From JACMLD01 sp039919885 (GTDB taxonomy: Bacteria > Bacteroidota > Bacteroidia > Chitinophagales > Chitinophagaceae), in NCBI GenBank assembly GCA_039919885.1, contig JBDSEV010000009.1, forward strand, positions 1 to 64,000: a stretch of 64,000 nucleotides of DNA. Direction: 5' to 3'. Within the stretch, counting starts at the first letter, position 1. Each line of letters starts with the position of its first letter. The notes beneath the pieces are model-generated. The model did no database searches. It saw nothing but the letters and a program-made list of their open reading frames with translations, and was not told the DNA's origin. This document shows, piece after piece, positions 9,045 to 17,250 of the stretch. Both the position numbers and the translations under genes were made by a program.

Positions 9045-9614
9045 ATGTTTATTGAGCCCAATCTTTCAGGTGAGCGCCGCGGGTGGATAGAAGTAATCTG
9101 TGGCTCCATGTTCAGTGGAAAAACAGAGGAACTTATCCGCCGGCTTAAAAGAGTGCGGATAGCCAACCAGAAAGTGGAAATATTTAAGCCCAGCATGGAT
9201 ATCCGTTATGATATCAGGAACATTGTATCGCATGATGAAAATGCTATTATTTCAACCCCCATCGACAATTCACAAACCATATTGCTGATGGCCAGCGATG
9301 TGGACGTGGTAGGAATTGACGAAGCCCAGTTTTTTGATGATCAGCTGCCGGATGTTTGTGACCAGCTTGCGCTCCGCGGTATACGCGTAATAGTAGCCGG
9401 GCTAGACATGGATTACACCGGCAAACCATTTGGTCAAATGCCTTTTCTGCTTGCCAAGGCAGACTACATAACCAAGTTACATGCCATTTGCGTTAAATGT
9501 GGAAATATAGCGAATTACTCCTTTCGGAAAACAACACAAACAGGCCAGGTTTTGCTGGGGGAAAAAGACATGTACGAACCCAGGTGCCGGCACTGCTATC
9601 ATAATGTAAAATAG
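9045..9614 (+). CDS. tdk: Thymidine kinase
   Basis: Cytoplasmic salvage enzyme that phosphorylates thymidine with ATP. The 189-residue protein is of the type II (zinc-containing) family and of normal length. It shows the P-loop GSMFSGKT at residues 20-27, the DEAQFF stretch with the catalytic Glu, the lid-like GLDMDYTGKPFG region, and the zinc-binding cysteines CVKCG and CRHCYH near the C terminus. It is monocistronic by position, with the divergent conserved hypothetical upstream and ccmB downstream under its own promoter candidate. Confidence 0.97.
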   Translation: MFIEPNLSGERRGWIEVICGSMFSGKTEELIRRLKRVRIANQKVEIFKPSMDIRYDIRNIVSHDENAIISTPIDNSQTILLMASDVDVVGIDEAQFFDDQLPDVCDQLALRGIRVIVAGLDMDYTGKPFGQMPFLLAKADYITKLHAICVKCGNIANYSFRKTTQTGQVLLGEKDMYEPRCRHCYHNVK

Positions 9615-9672
9615 GTGCCTGGCCTCATTTGCGTCGCGGCAAATAAATTATCCCCGAACCGCTGCAGGGCTT

Positions 9673-9680
9673 TACTTTTG
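9673..9680 (+). promoter_or_regulatory. Bacteroidota -7 element (TACTTTTG) for ccmB
   Basis: TACTTTTG matches TAnnTTTG. It lies 17 bases before the ATT at 9697, which supports translation beginning well upstream of the first canonical start codon at 9778. Confidence 0.45.
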
Positions 9681-9696
9681 TTTTAAATAAAATTCT

Positions 9697-10356
9697 ATTA
9701 GACCGGTCCAACACATCATTGCTTTATTTAAAAAAGATCTACTGCTGGAAATTCGCCAGCAGTACAGCTTTTATGGCGTGCTGCTGTATGTGGCTGCCAC
9801 CATATTTGTTTTGTACCTGGCGATGGGGCAACCGGAAACCACTGTTTGGAATGGCCTTTTCTGGATGATCCAATTGTTTGTTTGTGTAAATGCTGTTGCC
9901 AAGAGTTTTCTGTCGGAGACCAGGGGCCGGATGCTCTATTTTTATTCGGTGGCCGGTGGCAGGCATTTTATCATTGCCAAGCTACTGTTTAATGTATTGC
10001 TGATGGCCATCATGACCTTAACGAGCTGGCTGTTGTTTGCTGCTTTTTTGGGTAACCCAGTTATCCGGGGACTGCAGTTTCTGGGAATCAGCATATTGGG
10101 TGGAACCAGCCTGAGCCTCGTGTTTACTTTTCTGTCTGCCATTGCTGCCAGGGCACAGCAAAATGCCGCGCTCATGGCCATTATGGGTTTCCCGTTAATC
10201 ATACCACAGCTCATGTTACTGATGAAGATCTCCAATATTGTTTTTTCTGATGTAATACAGGGCGGACTCCTTGAAATGGTATTGCTGCTGGCAGGACTGG
10301 ATATCCTGGTAATAGCACTGGCGGTTATCCTTTTCCCTTTTTTATGGAAAGACTAA
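9697..10356 (+). CDS. ccmB: Heme exporter protein B, probable non-canonical start codon
   Basis: Membrane subunit of the CcmAB-type heme ABC transporter needed for cytochrome c maturation. The first canonical start in frame is GTG at 9778, which gives 192 residues and cuts the family's N terminus. Upstream of it the frame stays open to a stop at 9688 and encodes IIALFKKDLLLEIRQQYSFYG, or rather its conserved family-like cytosolic segment (9715-9777), continuing into the first membrane helix. The only start-like codons there are ATT 9697, ATC 9715 and ATT 9718; ATT 9697 gives 219 residues, the usual length of about 220. Six hydrophobic helices follow. It heads ccmB-ccmC-ccmD. A sequencing error is the alternative explanation for the missing ATG. 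Confidence 0.85.
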   Translation: MRPVQHIIALFKKDLLLEIRQQYSFYGVLLYVAATIFVLYLAMGQPETTVWNGLFWMIQLFVCVNAVAKSFLSETRGRMLYFYSVAGGRHFIIAKLLFNVLLMAIMTLTSWLLFAAFLGNPVIRGLQFLGISILGGTSLSLVFTFLSAIAARAQQNAALMAIMGFPLIIPQLMLLMKISNIVFSDVIQGGLLEMVLLLAGLDILVIALAVILFPFLWKD

Positions 10357-10425
10357 CGGCCCGGGAGCCATTCGCTGTTTCCGCTAAATTTACTTTCTTC
10401 AATGGTATATTGAAAAGGTTTGTGC

Positions 10426-10433
10426 TACATTTG
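10426..10433 (+). promoter_or_regulatory. Bacteroidota -7 element (TACATTTG) for ccmC
   Basis: TACATTTG matches TAnnTTTG and lies 22 bases before the ccmC ATG. The surrounding TTGTGCTACATTTG is identical to the tdk promoter, so ccmC may have its own start in addition to read-through from ccmB. Confidence 0.45.
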
Positions 10434-10455
10434 CAGCGCATAAACGCAAAATAAT

Positions 10456-11136
10456 ATGCGCAAGTCCTGGTGGAAAATTCTCTGTGTCTGTCTTCTTTTT
10501 TATACCGTTGCCGGTGGCCTGTTGTTCGATATGCCCGCCCGTGAAATCCTGCACGAAACTATCCGGAATATGTTTTTTCATGTGTGTATGTGGTTTGCCA
10601 TGATGATACTTTTTACTGCTTCCGTGGTATACTCAGTCAAATACCTACGCTCTCAAAACCTTAAACATGATATTTACGCCGTAAATTTTGCCAAAACAGG
10701 AATTCTGTTTGCGTTGCTCGGTTATGCTACCGGTGCGGTTTGGGCGAAATATACCTGGACGGAATATGCAGACGATACACAAATTTTTACTGAACCAAAA
10801 CTCACCGGCGCCGCTGTTGCCCTGCTCATTTATTTTGCTTACCTGGTGTTGCGCGGTTCGTTAACGGATATTGATAAGAAAGCCAGGATTGGCGCAGTAT
10901 ATGCCATTTTCGCCTACGCCATGCTGTTCCCTTCTATCTGGATTTTACCCAGGCTGATGGAAAGCCTTCATCCGGGCAAAGGCGGAAATCCGGCCTTAAA
11001 TTTCAGGGATTCGGATGATAGAATAAAGATGGTTTTTTATCCGGCTATTATTGGATGGACGCTGCTGGGCGTTTGGATCACATCCTTAAAAATCAGGTTC
11101 GATCTAATAAAAGAGAAAAGTTTATTAAATGGTTAA
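10456..11136 (+). CDS. ccmC: Heme exporter protein C / cytochrome c assembly protein
   Basis: Membrane heme-handling protein of cytochrome c maturation. The 226-residue protein has about six hydrophobic segments and matches the CcmC/CcsA family in layout, including the periplasmic loop after the third helix and the HPGK-type loop (LHPGKGGNPALNF) later. The tryptophan-rich WWD loop is unusual: it reads WAKYTWTEYADDTQIFTEPK, keeping only some of the expected tryptophans and adding an acidic stretch. It follows ccmB by 99 bases and overlaps the small downstream gene by 8 bases, so the three are probably translated together. Confidence 0.93.
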   Translation: MRKSWWKILCVCLLFYTVAGGLLFDMPAREILHETIRNMFFHVCMWFAMMILFTASVVYSVKYLRSQNLKHDIYAVNFAKTGILFALLGYATGAVWAKYTWTEYADDTQIFTEPKLTGAAVALLIYFAYLVLRGSLTDIDKKARIGAVYAIFAYAMLFPSIWILPRLMESLHPGKGGNPALNFRDSDDRIKMVFYPAIIGWTLLGVWITSLKIRFDLIKEKSLLNG

Positions 11137-11356
11137 GAAAATATTTTTACTGTTTACGTGTTTATATATGGCGCTTCCGGAGTGGGTGCTGGCGCAGACA
11201 ACCGATACAGAGAAACAGTATACTGCCTTCGATATGCGGCACAACGGTAAGATTTATGTGGTGGTATGTGTTATGCTAATGATACTAACCGGGCTTATTT
11301 TGTATTTGGTCCGCCTTGACCGGAAAATAACAAAATTGGAAAAGGAAAACAAATAG
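11129..11356 (+). CDS. CcmD-like small membrane protein
   Basis: A 75-residue protein that starts inside the last 8 bases of ccmC. Residues 1-20 form a signal peptide ending in LAQ, residues about 43-61 form one hydrophobic helix (VVVCVMLMILTGLILYLV), and the C terminus is short and charged (RKITKLEKENK). That topology and position match the CcmD-like partner found after CcmC in Bacteroidota, where it would help hold or release holo-CcmE. Sequence conservation is low in this family, so the assignment rests mostly on place and topology. Confidence 0.8.
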   Translation: MVKKIFLLFTCLYMALPEWVLAQTTDTEKQYTAFDMRHNGKIYVVVCVMLMILTGLILYLVRLDRKITKLEKENK

Positions 11357-11449
11357 TCAATTCCGTTCGTTCTTCAAGGAACCCGCTGGCTGTATGACAC
11401 GACATAACTACAGATCTACTATCAGGAAACCAGGGGTTGATAACAACAC

Positions 11450-11457
11450 TATTTTTG
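11450..11457 (+). promoter_or_regulatory. Bacteroidota -7 element (TATTTTTG) for gdhA
   Basis: TATTTTTG matches TAnnTTTG, about 90 bases before the gdhA ATG, in the 191-base space after the heme-export genes. No convincing -33 partner was seen. Confidence 0.4.
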
Positions 11458-11547
11458 TATACAATAATCACTGTCCTGCGGCAGTAATCAGTAAAACTTC
11501 ATTAACTAACAAACGATTGTGACCCTATAAATTAAAAAACACATCTT

Positions 11548-12966
11548 ATGGCAGTACAACATGAATACAGTTTTTTTGGCGCCGTAGAAAAAAGCTTCGA
11601 TAAAGCCGCCAAATTTACCAGCATCGATCCAGGTTTACTGGAACAAATAAAACAATGTAATTCAGTGTACAGAATGCATTTTCCTGTAAAAATTGGCGAT
11701 AAAATAGAAGTGATCAAAGCCTACCGTGTACAGCATTCTCACCACAAAACACCGTGCAAAGGCGGTATCCGTTTCGCTACTTCGGTTAACCTGGACGAGG
11801 TGATGGCCCTGGCCGCGCTGATGACTTATAAATGTGCTATTGTAAATGTACCGTTTGGTGGTGCAAAGGGTGGTATCACCATCGACCCAAAAAAATACAC
11901 GGCGTATGAGCTGGAAAAAATTACCCGCCGCTATACACATGAGCTCATCAAGAAAAATTTTATAGGACCTGGCACCGATGTGCCGGCGCCCGACTATGGT
12001 ACCGGTGAACGTGAAATGGCCTGGATACTGGATACGTATACCAGCATGCGCCCCGGAGAGATTGATGCGCTGGGTTGTGTAACCGGCAAACCGGTTACAC
12101 AGGGCGGCGTGCGCGGCCGCAGGGAGGCCACCGGCCTGGGGGTTTTTTATGGCCTCCGGGAAGTTTGCAATATGCCTGATATTATGCAAAAACTTGGGCT
12201 GAGCCTCGGCGTAAAAGACAAACGGATTATTGTGCAGGGGTTGGGTAACGTTGGTTACCATGCGGCAAAATTCTTCCGGGAAGGCGGTGCAAAAGTAATT
12301 GCGCTGGCAGAATATGAAGGCGCTATCATGAATGCGGATGGACTGAACGAAGAAGAGGTTTTTCAGCACAGGAAAAAAACAGGATCAATTTTAAATTTTC
12401 CAGGGGCTATCAATTTTCCAAAATCAAGTGATGCGCTGGAGTTGGATTGCGATGTCCTTATCCCGGCAGCATTGGAGAATGTAATTGACGGCAAAAATGC
12501 GCCCAACGTAAAAGCAAAAATTATAGGTGAAGCCGCCAATGGTCCCCTTACACCCGATGCCGACGAAGTGTTTGAAAAGAAAGGCGTGTTGGTAGTGCCG
12601 GATATGTATTTAAATGCCGGAGGAGTAACCGTTAGTTATTTTGAATGGTTAAAAAACCTTAGCCACGTTCGCTACGGCAGAATGGAAAAACGATTTACCG
12701 AAAACATGAACAGTCATATCCTTGGGCAAATAGAAGAACTTACCAATAAGAAAGTAACCCCCAAAGAGAGAGACTTTATTATGCACGGCGCCGATGAAGC
12801 CGATTTGGTATACAGCGGGCTTGAAGAAACCATGATTGCCGCTACGCGTGAAATTATGGACGCATGGAAAGCCAACCCTGCAGTACCCGACATGCGAACT
12901 GCTGCGTACGTAGTAGCGATCAATAAAGTAGGTACCAGTTATGCAGAACTCGGAATATTTCCATAA
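11548..12966 (+). CDS. gdhA: Glutamate dehydrogenase (Glu/Leu/Phe/Val dehydrogenase family)
   Basis: Interconverts glutamate and 2-oxoglutarate plus ammonia with NAD(P). The 472-residue protein shows the substrate-binding KGGIRF and catalytic-lysine GGAKGGITIDP stretches, PAPDYGTGEREMAW with the catalytic Asp, GGVRGRREATGLGV, and the Rossmann motif GLGNVG. The sequence around GGVRGR and the length favour a glutamate rather than a leucine or phenylalanine dehydrogenase. Coenzyme choice is not certain. The gene stands alone between its -7 element and a strong hairpin terminator 19 bases after the stop. Confidence 0.94.
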   Translation: MAVQHEYSFFGAVEKSFDKAAKFTSIDPGLLEQIKQCNSVYRMHFPVKIGDKIEVIKAYRVQHSHHKTPCKGGIRFATSVNLDEVMALAALMTYKCAIVNVPFGGAKGGITIDPKKYTAYELEKITRRYTHELIKKNFIGPGTDVPAPDYGTGEREMAWILDTYTSMRPGEIDALGCVTGKPVTQGGVRGRREATGLGVFYGLREVCNMPDIMQKLGLSLGVKDKRIIVQGLGNVGYHAAKFFREGGAKVIALAEYEGAIMNADGLNEEEVFQHRKKTGSILNFPGAINFPKSSDALELDCDVLIPAALENVIDGKNAPNVKAKIIGEAANGPLTPDADEVFEKKGVLVVPDMYLNAGGVTVSYFEWLKNLSHVRYGRMEKRFTENMNSHILGQIEELTNKKVTPKERDFIMHGADEADLVYSGLEETMIAATREIMDAWKANPAVPDMRTAAYVVAINKVGTSYAELGIFP

Positions 12967-12984
12967 AACAATAAATGAACGTAT

Positions 12985-13026
12985 AAAAAAAAGCCCCATT
13001 CAAAAAAAGAATGGGGCTTTTTTTTA
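12985..13026. terminator. Bidirectional rho-independent terminator after gdhA
   Basis: The arms AAGCCCCATTC and GAATGGGGCTT flank a seven-A loop and are followed by T runs on both strands. It sits between the convergent gdhA and the gene at 13069, so it can serve both. Confidence 0.9.
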
Positions 13027-13068
13027 TATTTAATAAAACCGCTACCGGCGGTACCGGTCATTGTATAA

Positions 13069-14625
13069 TCACACATATTCCCGTTTGCGGCGCTCCTTAT
13101 ATTTGTCGTGTATAATAGTGGCCATGGGTTTCTGGTACACCTTACTTTCCACCCAGGATATAATGTCCAGGTAAGCAAAAGCCCGGGTTTCAAAACGGCT
13201 TTTTTCGAATTTTTTAATCTTCTGTAAAAATGTTTCCAGCTCTGAGCGCAGTTTGGTCCTGGGTAAGTGAAAGGAATGACGGAGAAATTTAAACATCTCT
13301 TCTTCCAGTACTGTTACATTTTGCTTTTTAGCCATAAACCGGTAGACCGATTTGGTAAGGTATTCCATCAATTCATAGTTACCCATTTCAAAATGTGCCA
13401 TCAGGTGCAGTAAGCGTGCGTACGACTGCAGATCGTCCCGGATATCTACCTGTTCGTTAATAATTTTCTGTAGGTAATCGATACAGGTACCATAATCCTC
13501 GCCGCCAAAGTACAGCGTTGCAATCTTGTAATTGAGCACCATAATCCGGTGATTGTCTATGAAGAGATCGTACTCATTTAATTTTTCTTCAATAGACGGC
13601 ACCAGTAAAAGCCCTGCTTTAAATGTACCCAGCATACAGTGCTGGTTTATTTTTGCACTGGTGATATAAATAAAAGCCTGTATGCGGAAGTTGTCGTGAT
13701 CCATCACCCGCTCTGTATTGGCAAATGCTTCAAACTGCCGGAGGGTTATTTCAAATTTTTCGTAATTGCGCAAATCAAAATGTGCATTCAGTAAAGTATG
13801 CAGGCCTTTGATAAAATGCCCGGTCTCAACACGCTTCATCAGTGGTTGTTCCTCAAACAAATCCACCCATTTCTGGGAATAACGGTAATACATTAAAAAA
13901 TCCTGACGGATAAAGGCATACCATGAATAGCTTTGAAAAAGATACAGTTTCTCATAAAAACCAGTTTTCTCTTCCGCGTTGGGTGGAAGGTTTACATGAA
14001 AGAAATGTTTGACTGCAATCTCATCGTCTTCATTGCGCGCATGCCCGTTTTTTATAAACCAGCTGTACAGTTGCAACGCAAGGTTAGAAAGTTTAGCCAC
14101 CATATCTATACGGCCGGTTACTTCCACTGTTTCGGCAGATAGTTGTTCTGCCCGGCTTTGCATACTGCGGGTGATGTGCAGCATTTCAATGCGCTTTTCC
14201 AGCGCCAGTACCAGGGTGAGGTAATTAAATTTCTGATTTGCTTTAGCCGTCTCTTTGGCCTTATCAAGGATTTTAAGGCTTTGTGAAAAAAGTCCTTTTT
14301 TATATAAAATATGGGCGTAATCAAACTGCTCATTTAACTGCAAGTCAATACTGTCCGCGCTCTTTAGCAAGCGAAGGCTGGCCAGCAATTGTTTGTAGAG
14401 GTGTACTTTAATATTAGACAGCTGGGGTTTTTTGATAGAAGGGAGCTTTTTGAGCAGCAAGGCTTCATCATATTCCTTTAATTTATCCAGCGCGTCGAAA
14501 AGCTCAATAATTTTCAGGTCTTCATTCCCCGAACTCCGCTTGATATATAGCTTGAAATTCCTTTTTTCCGACTTTTCCAGTGATTGGACCAGCTGAAATA
14601 AACTATCTGAAAAACGGTTGGACAT
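13069..14625 (-). CDS. Large conserved helical-repeat protein of unknown function
   Basis: I do not recognise a named family. The 518-residue protein has no signal peptide or membrane helix and is almost entirely alpha-helical by composition. Leu/Lys/Glu/Phe/Tyr-rich helices recur at about 35-40-residue spacing (for example LYKKGLFSQSLKILDKAKETAK near 110-130 and MAHFEMGNYELMEYL near 410), which resembles divergent TPR repeats. The N terminus (SLEKSEKRNFKLYI) looks like a conserved docking segment. It is monocistronic, converges on gdhA across a shared terminator, and is divergent from the probable small RNA at 14752. A scaffolding or regulatory role would be a guess. Confidence 0.88.
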   Translation of the reverse strand: MSNRFSDSLFQLVQSLEKSEKRNFKLYIKRSSGNEDLKIIELFDALDKLKEYDEALLLKKLPSIKKPQLSNIKVHLYKQLLASLRLLKSADSIDLQLNEQFDYAHILYKKGLFSQSLKILDKAKETAKANQKFNYLTLVLALEKRIEMLHITRSMQSRAEQLSAETVEVTGRIDMVAKLSNLALQLYSWFIKNGHARNEDDEIAVKHFFHVNLPPNAEEKTGFYEKLYLFQSYSWYAFIRQDFLMYYRYSQKWVDLFEEQPLMKRVETGHFIKGLHTLLNAHFDLRNYEKFEITLRQFEAFANTERVMDHDNFRIQAFIYITSAKINQHCMLGTFKAGLLLVPSIEEKLNEYDLFIDNHRIMVLNYKIATLYFGGEDYGTCIDYLQKIINEQVDIRDDLQSYARLLHLMAHFEMGNYELMEYLTKSVYRFMAKKQNVTVLEEEMFKFLRHSFHLPRTKLRSELETFLQKIKKFEKSRFETRAFAYLDIISWVESKVYQKPMATIIHDKYKERRKREYV

Positions 14626-14784
14626 AATAATCTAATTTTCATAGAACCCGGCACTGTAAAGGCTTTTCATCCCCCGGGCTTAGTTTAAGCGTAATAAAAA
14701 CACTTATAACTTGATTAAAAGAACATCCCAACACATCCTATCTTTACAGAGTTGAAAAGAAAGGAAGTGCTGGAGATGTTGGTT

Positions 14785-14889
14785 GGCAAAGCAATGAATC
14801 GTTAAAGGTCGTAAAAAAGCAAAAGAAAGCTGTAAATGCAGCTCAAGATATTTCGAAGAATTTCATATGGCAAGCAATCGTTAGAGGTC
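14785..14889 (+). repeat. Imperfect direct repeat inside the candidate small RNA
   Basis: GGCAAAGCAATGAATCGTTAAAGGTC at 14785-14810, here best described as a 26-base unit, recurs in shortened form at 14869-14889 (GGCAAGCAATCGTTAGAGGTC without five bases). Both copies end in AGGTC, the sequence that pairs with GGCC in the terminator, so the two copies could compete for that arm. Confidence 0.5.
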
Positions 14890-14921
14890 AGTCCGTTTCT
14901 ACGGAAGGGCCCTTTTTTTTT
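14886..14921 (+). terminator. Rho-independent terminator of the candidate small RNA
   Basis: GGTC-AG-TCCGT, loop TTCT, ACGGA-AG-GGCC, then C and nine T. The stem is interrupted only by a symmetric tandem A-G mismatch. Confidence 0.75.
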
Positions 14922-15312
14922 GTAGAGGCCGTGAAATTATAAATAAAAGATAATATTCAAAATTCTTTTTTTCGGCTTTTGCGGGTTTTTACTCATTATC
15001 TGGTTGGTCGTGCACACTACATCTTACTACTAATTGATTTTCAATAAATTGGGTTTAGCTCATCCTGCAAAGAAAAATCTTCCTCCACCGTATTTTTACG
15101 GTTTCTTAATCAACAAACTGCAGTTGCACCGAGAAATTGTGTACCGAATTAACTATTTACACTTTGTTTGCTACAATTTTCGCTTAAAATTACTACCGGA
15201 TGCCTGTTAGTTTCCGCCCATTCATTATCCGGCTGCCACCAACGCGCTACTCAAACTTTCCAAACTGATATCATTTTGCAGCTTAATTTTAACCTTCAGC
15301 AAACCCGCTTGA
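14922..15312. other. Intergenic stretch with no gene seen
   Basis: This AT-rich 391-base space between the candidate small RNA and the DUF4403 lipoprotein gene has no open frame of credible length and no tRNA-like fold. The only promoter-like sequence is TACACTTTG at 15158-15166, a TAnnTTTG match with one extra spacer base, about 150 bases before the downstream ATG. Confidence 0.5.
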
Positions 15313-16710
15313 ATGATTAAATGGCTTTTCTATTCTGTTTTACCGTTTCTGCTATTTTCATGTGTAGTTTCCAGGAAACCAACCTACACTACGTTGCCAG
15401 TAGCTACCGTATTACCGCCGCTCCCCGAATCCAACATCAACGTATCTGTAAAGGTAGTTGTGGCGTCTTTCCTTGAAAAAGCAGCGGTGCTGGTACCGAA
15501 AGAAGTGACCAGCGACGGCTGGCCGCAATACCTGCAAACCGCCTGCGATTTTCATTACAAATACCGGTTTGTACCCGGCGGATTCACGTTCAAATGTGTA
15601 AACAACCAGGTGATGGTAAAACTGAGTGGCACTTACCAGGTCTCAGGCGAAAAATGTGTCTGTGCTTTTGGAAAGCAAACCTCTCCCTGGATCGGTGGCA
15701 GCTGTGGTTTTGGAAAGGAACCCATGCGCAAAACCGATATTTTTATCAATTCAGTCCTGCAGTTTCAACCGAATTATACCGTTCACACAAAAACATCCGC
15801 ACAAAAAGCCACCGCGTTGGAAAAATGCACGGTATCGATGTTTAACCTCGATATCACCCAGCAAATAATGGACAGCATCAAATCTTCAACCAATGCTTTT
15901 TGCTACTCAATGGACAGTGTTGTGAACGGGCTTGATTTCAGCAGCACTACCAAATCGCTGGCCGAACGCATTAATAAAAAGATACCGCTGGATAAATACG
16001 GGTACATCAAAATAAACCCGTCCGCAGTAAAAATGGGCAAAATGAACAGCATAAAGGATACGTTGCAGGCGAACCTGGGTATTTACTGTTTTCCGGAATT
16101 GCACAGCGACAGCACGAATAATTATACCGCTTCTTTTTTACCGCCACTGCAAAATGCGGATGTGGTACCGGGCATCACAGTCTACACCAACGCCAAATAT
16201 GATTACCCATTCATCAACAGCATTATTAACCAGCTGATAAAAGACACTTCCTTTGAAATAGAAGGACGTACGGTGATCATTAAAAATGTACAGTTGAACG
16301 GCGCCGACAACGGCAAAGTAGAAATAATGGTAGATTTTGAAGGTGATAAAAAAGGTAGCCTCTACCTGATTGGTACGCCACAACTGGATACCGGCAGCCA
16401 GGTTATAATTATTCCCGACCTTGATTACGCTTTAAAAAGTCACGATTTTATACTCAATATTGGCAAGACTTTTTTTGGCAATAAAATATTGCGTACGCTG
16501 CGCGAGAAAGCCACCATCAGCATTACCGACCTGGTGCAACAAAACCGCAAATCGATAGACGCACAACTGAATAAAACTATTATGGAAGGCGTTGTGTCTG
16601 CCGGCACGCTTACTGATATTCGCGTATTGAGTGTAGTGGTAGGCAAGGATGCATTACAGGCCCAAACCTGCGCCAGGGCGCAGGCTGCTATCGTAATCAG
16701 CAGTTTGTAA
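15313..16710 (+). CDS. DUF4403-family lipoprotein
   Basis: A predicted lipoprotein whose 465 residues match the DUF4403 layout: lipid-attachment Cys17 in LLFSC, an N-terminal beta-rich half with VKVVVASFLEKA-like features, and a second half ending in RALREKA-type helices (LRTLREKATISITDLVQQNR) and IVISSL. DUF4403 proteins are found in outer-membrane contexts and are thought to resemble lipid- or peptidoglycan-associated binding folds, but no activity is established. The clustered cysteines near 110-125 (CVCAFGKQTSPWIGGSCGFG) are notable. It stands alone, converging on the SET-domain gene across 11 bases. Confidence 0.82.
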   Translation: MIKWLFYSVLPFLLFSCVVSRKPTYTTLPVATVLPPLPESNINVSVKVVVASFLEKAAVLVPKEVTSDGWPQYLQTACDFHYKYRFVPGGFTFKCVNNQVMVKLSGTYQVSGEKCVCAFGKQTSPWIGGSCGFGKEPMRKTDIFINSVLQFQPNYTVHTKTSAQKATALEKCTVSMFNLDITQQIMDSIKSSTNAFCYSMDSVVNGLDFSSTTKSLAERINKKIPLDKYGYIKINPSAVKMGKMNSIKDTLQANLGIYCFPELHSDSTNNYTASFLPPLQNADVVPGITVYTNAKYDYPFINSIINQLIKDTSFEIEGRTVIIKNVQLNGADNGKVEIMVDFEGDKKGSLYLIGTPQLDTGSQVIIIPDLDYALKSHDFILNIGKTFFGNKILRTLREKATISITDLVQQNRKSIDAQLNKTIMEGVVSAGTLTDIRVLSVVVGKDALQAQTCARAQAAIVISSL

Positions 16711-16721
16711 TAAGACGTCTT

Positions 16722-17114
16722 TCACCCTGATTTTTTATGATCAAACCATACCGGTTTGGCGTCATCCCAGTTGCCGTTGTAATTAATAAATAATTCCTCC
16801 CGGGCATCAATTGAACGCATCGTTTTAATGGTAATCGTGCGATCGTCAAAATCCATTTCATATTCGCAGTTGGCTGCATAAGAATGGTTGTACATGGGCA
16901 CGTAACCAAGTGCCATGCAGCATTGGCTTTCATCATCGCCCCATTCAAAAATATAATCGTGCAGCAGGGTTTCATCCAGCTTCAGCCTGTCAGCCCGGCT
17001 CATCACAATAACCGGTGCAATTTCAATGACTGTATCAGGGGCAATCGGCACATCGGTAAAGACACCACGGTCCATGGCATTTGCCGGGGCGATAAATAGA
17101 TAAGGTTGTATCAT
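16722..17114 (-). CDS. SET-domain protein (putative lysine methyltransferase)
   Basis: A stand-alone 130-residue SET domain. It shows the opening GVFTDVPIAPDTVIE, the cofactor-site stretch MYNHSYAANCEYEMD (the NHS motif with adjacent Cys) and REELFINYNG, where the Tyr of the ExLxxxYG signature is the expected catalytic residue. SET proteins transfer methyl from S-adenosylmethionine to protein lysines; the bacterial substrate cannot be told from sequence. There is no pre-SET or post-SET zinc cluster and no fusion partner. The gene is isolated between convergent DUF4403 and divergent mgtE. Confidence 0.85.
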   Translation of the reverse strand: MIQPYLFIAPANAMDRGVFTDVPIAPDTVIEIAPVIVMSRADRLKLDETLLHDYIFEWGDDESQCCMALGYVPMYNHSYAANCEYEMDFDDRTITIKTMRSIDAREELFINYNGNWDDAKPVWFDHKKSG

Positions 17115-17250
17115 TGGTTGCTGCAGGTTTACTTGTAGTGCTACCGGTGACGCTGCCGGTGAGCGCCTACCCGGATAATGACTGAAATTACTTCATCATT
17201 TCGCAATTAACAATTGACAGTTTAAATGCAAGAAACGGTAAATTTGGATC

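Larger units (their letters stand above)
14752..14921 (+). ncRNA. Candidate small RNA of about 170 nt ending in an intrinsic terminator
   Basis: A strong plus-strand terminator at 14886-14921 has no protein gene to serve, because the nearest upstream plus-strand gene (gdhA) already ends in its own terminator 1.9 kb earlier. Upstream is a partial -7 match TATCTTTA at 14739-14746, which would start transcription near 14752. Inside are a small hairpin AGCTG/CAGCT (14828-14843) and an imperfect direct repeat (14785-14810 and 14869-14889) whose second copy forms the 5' arm of the terminator. The only ORFs are very short. 6S RNA is one possibility but I could not show its rod-like fold by hand. Confidence 0.45.

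Noticed and set aside
11662..12369. 235-codon minus-strand frame inside gdhA
   Set aside because: Antisense to a well-conserved dehydrogenase; no recognisable domain.
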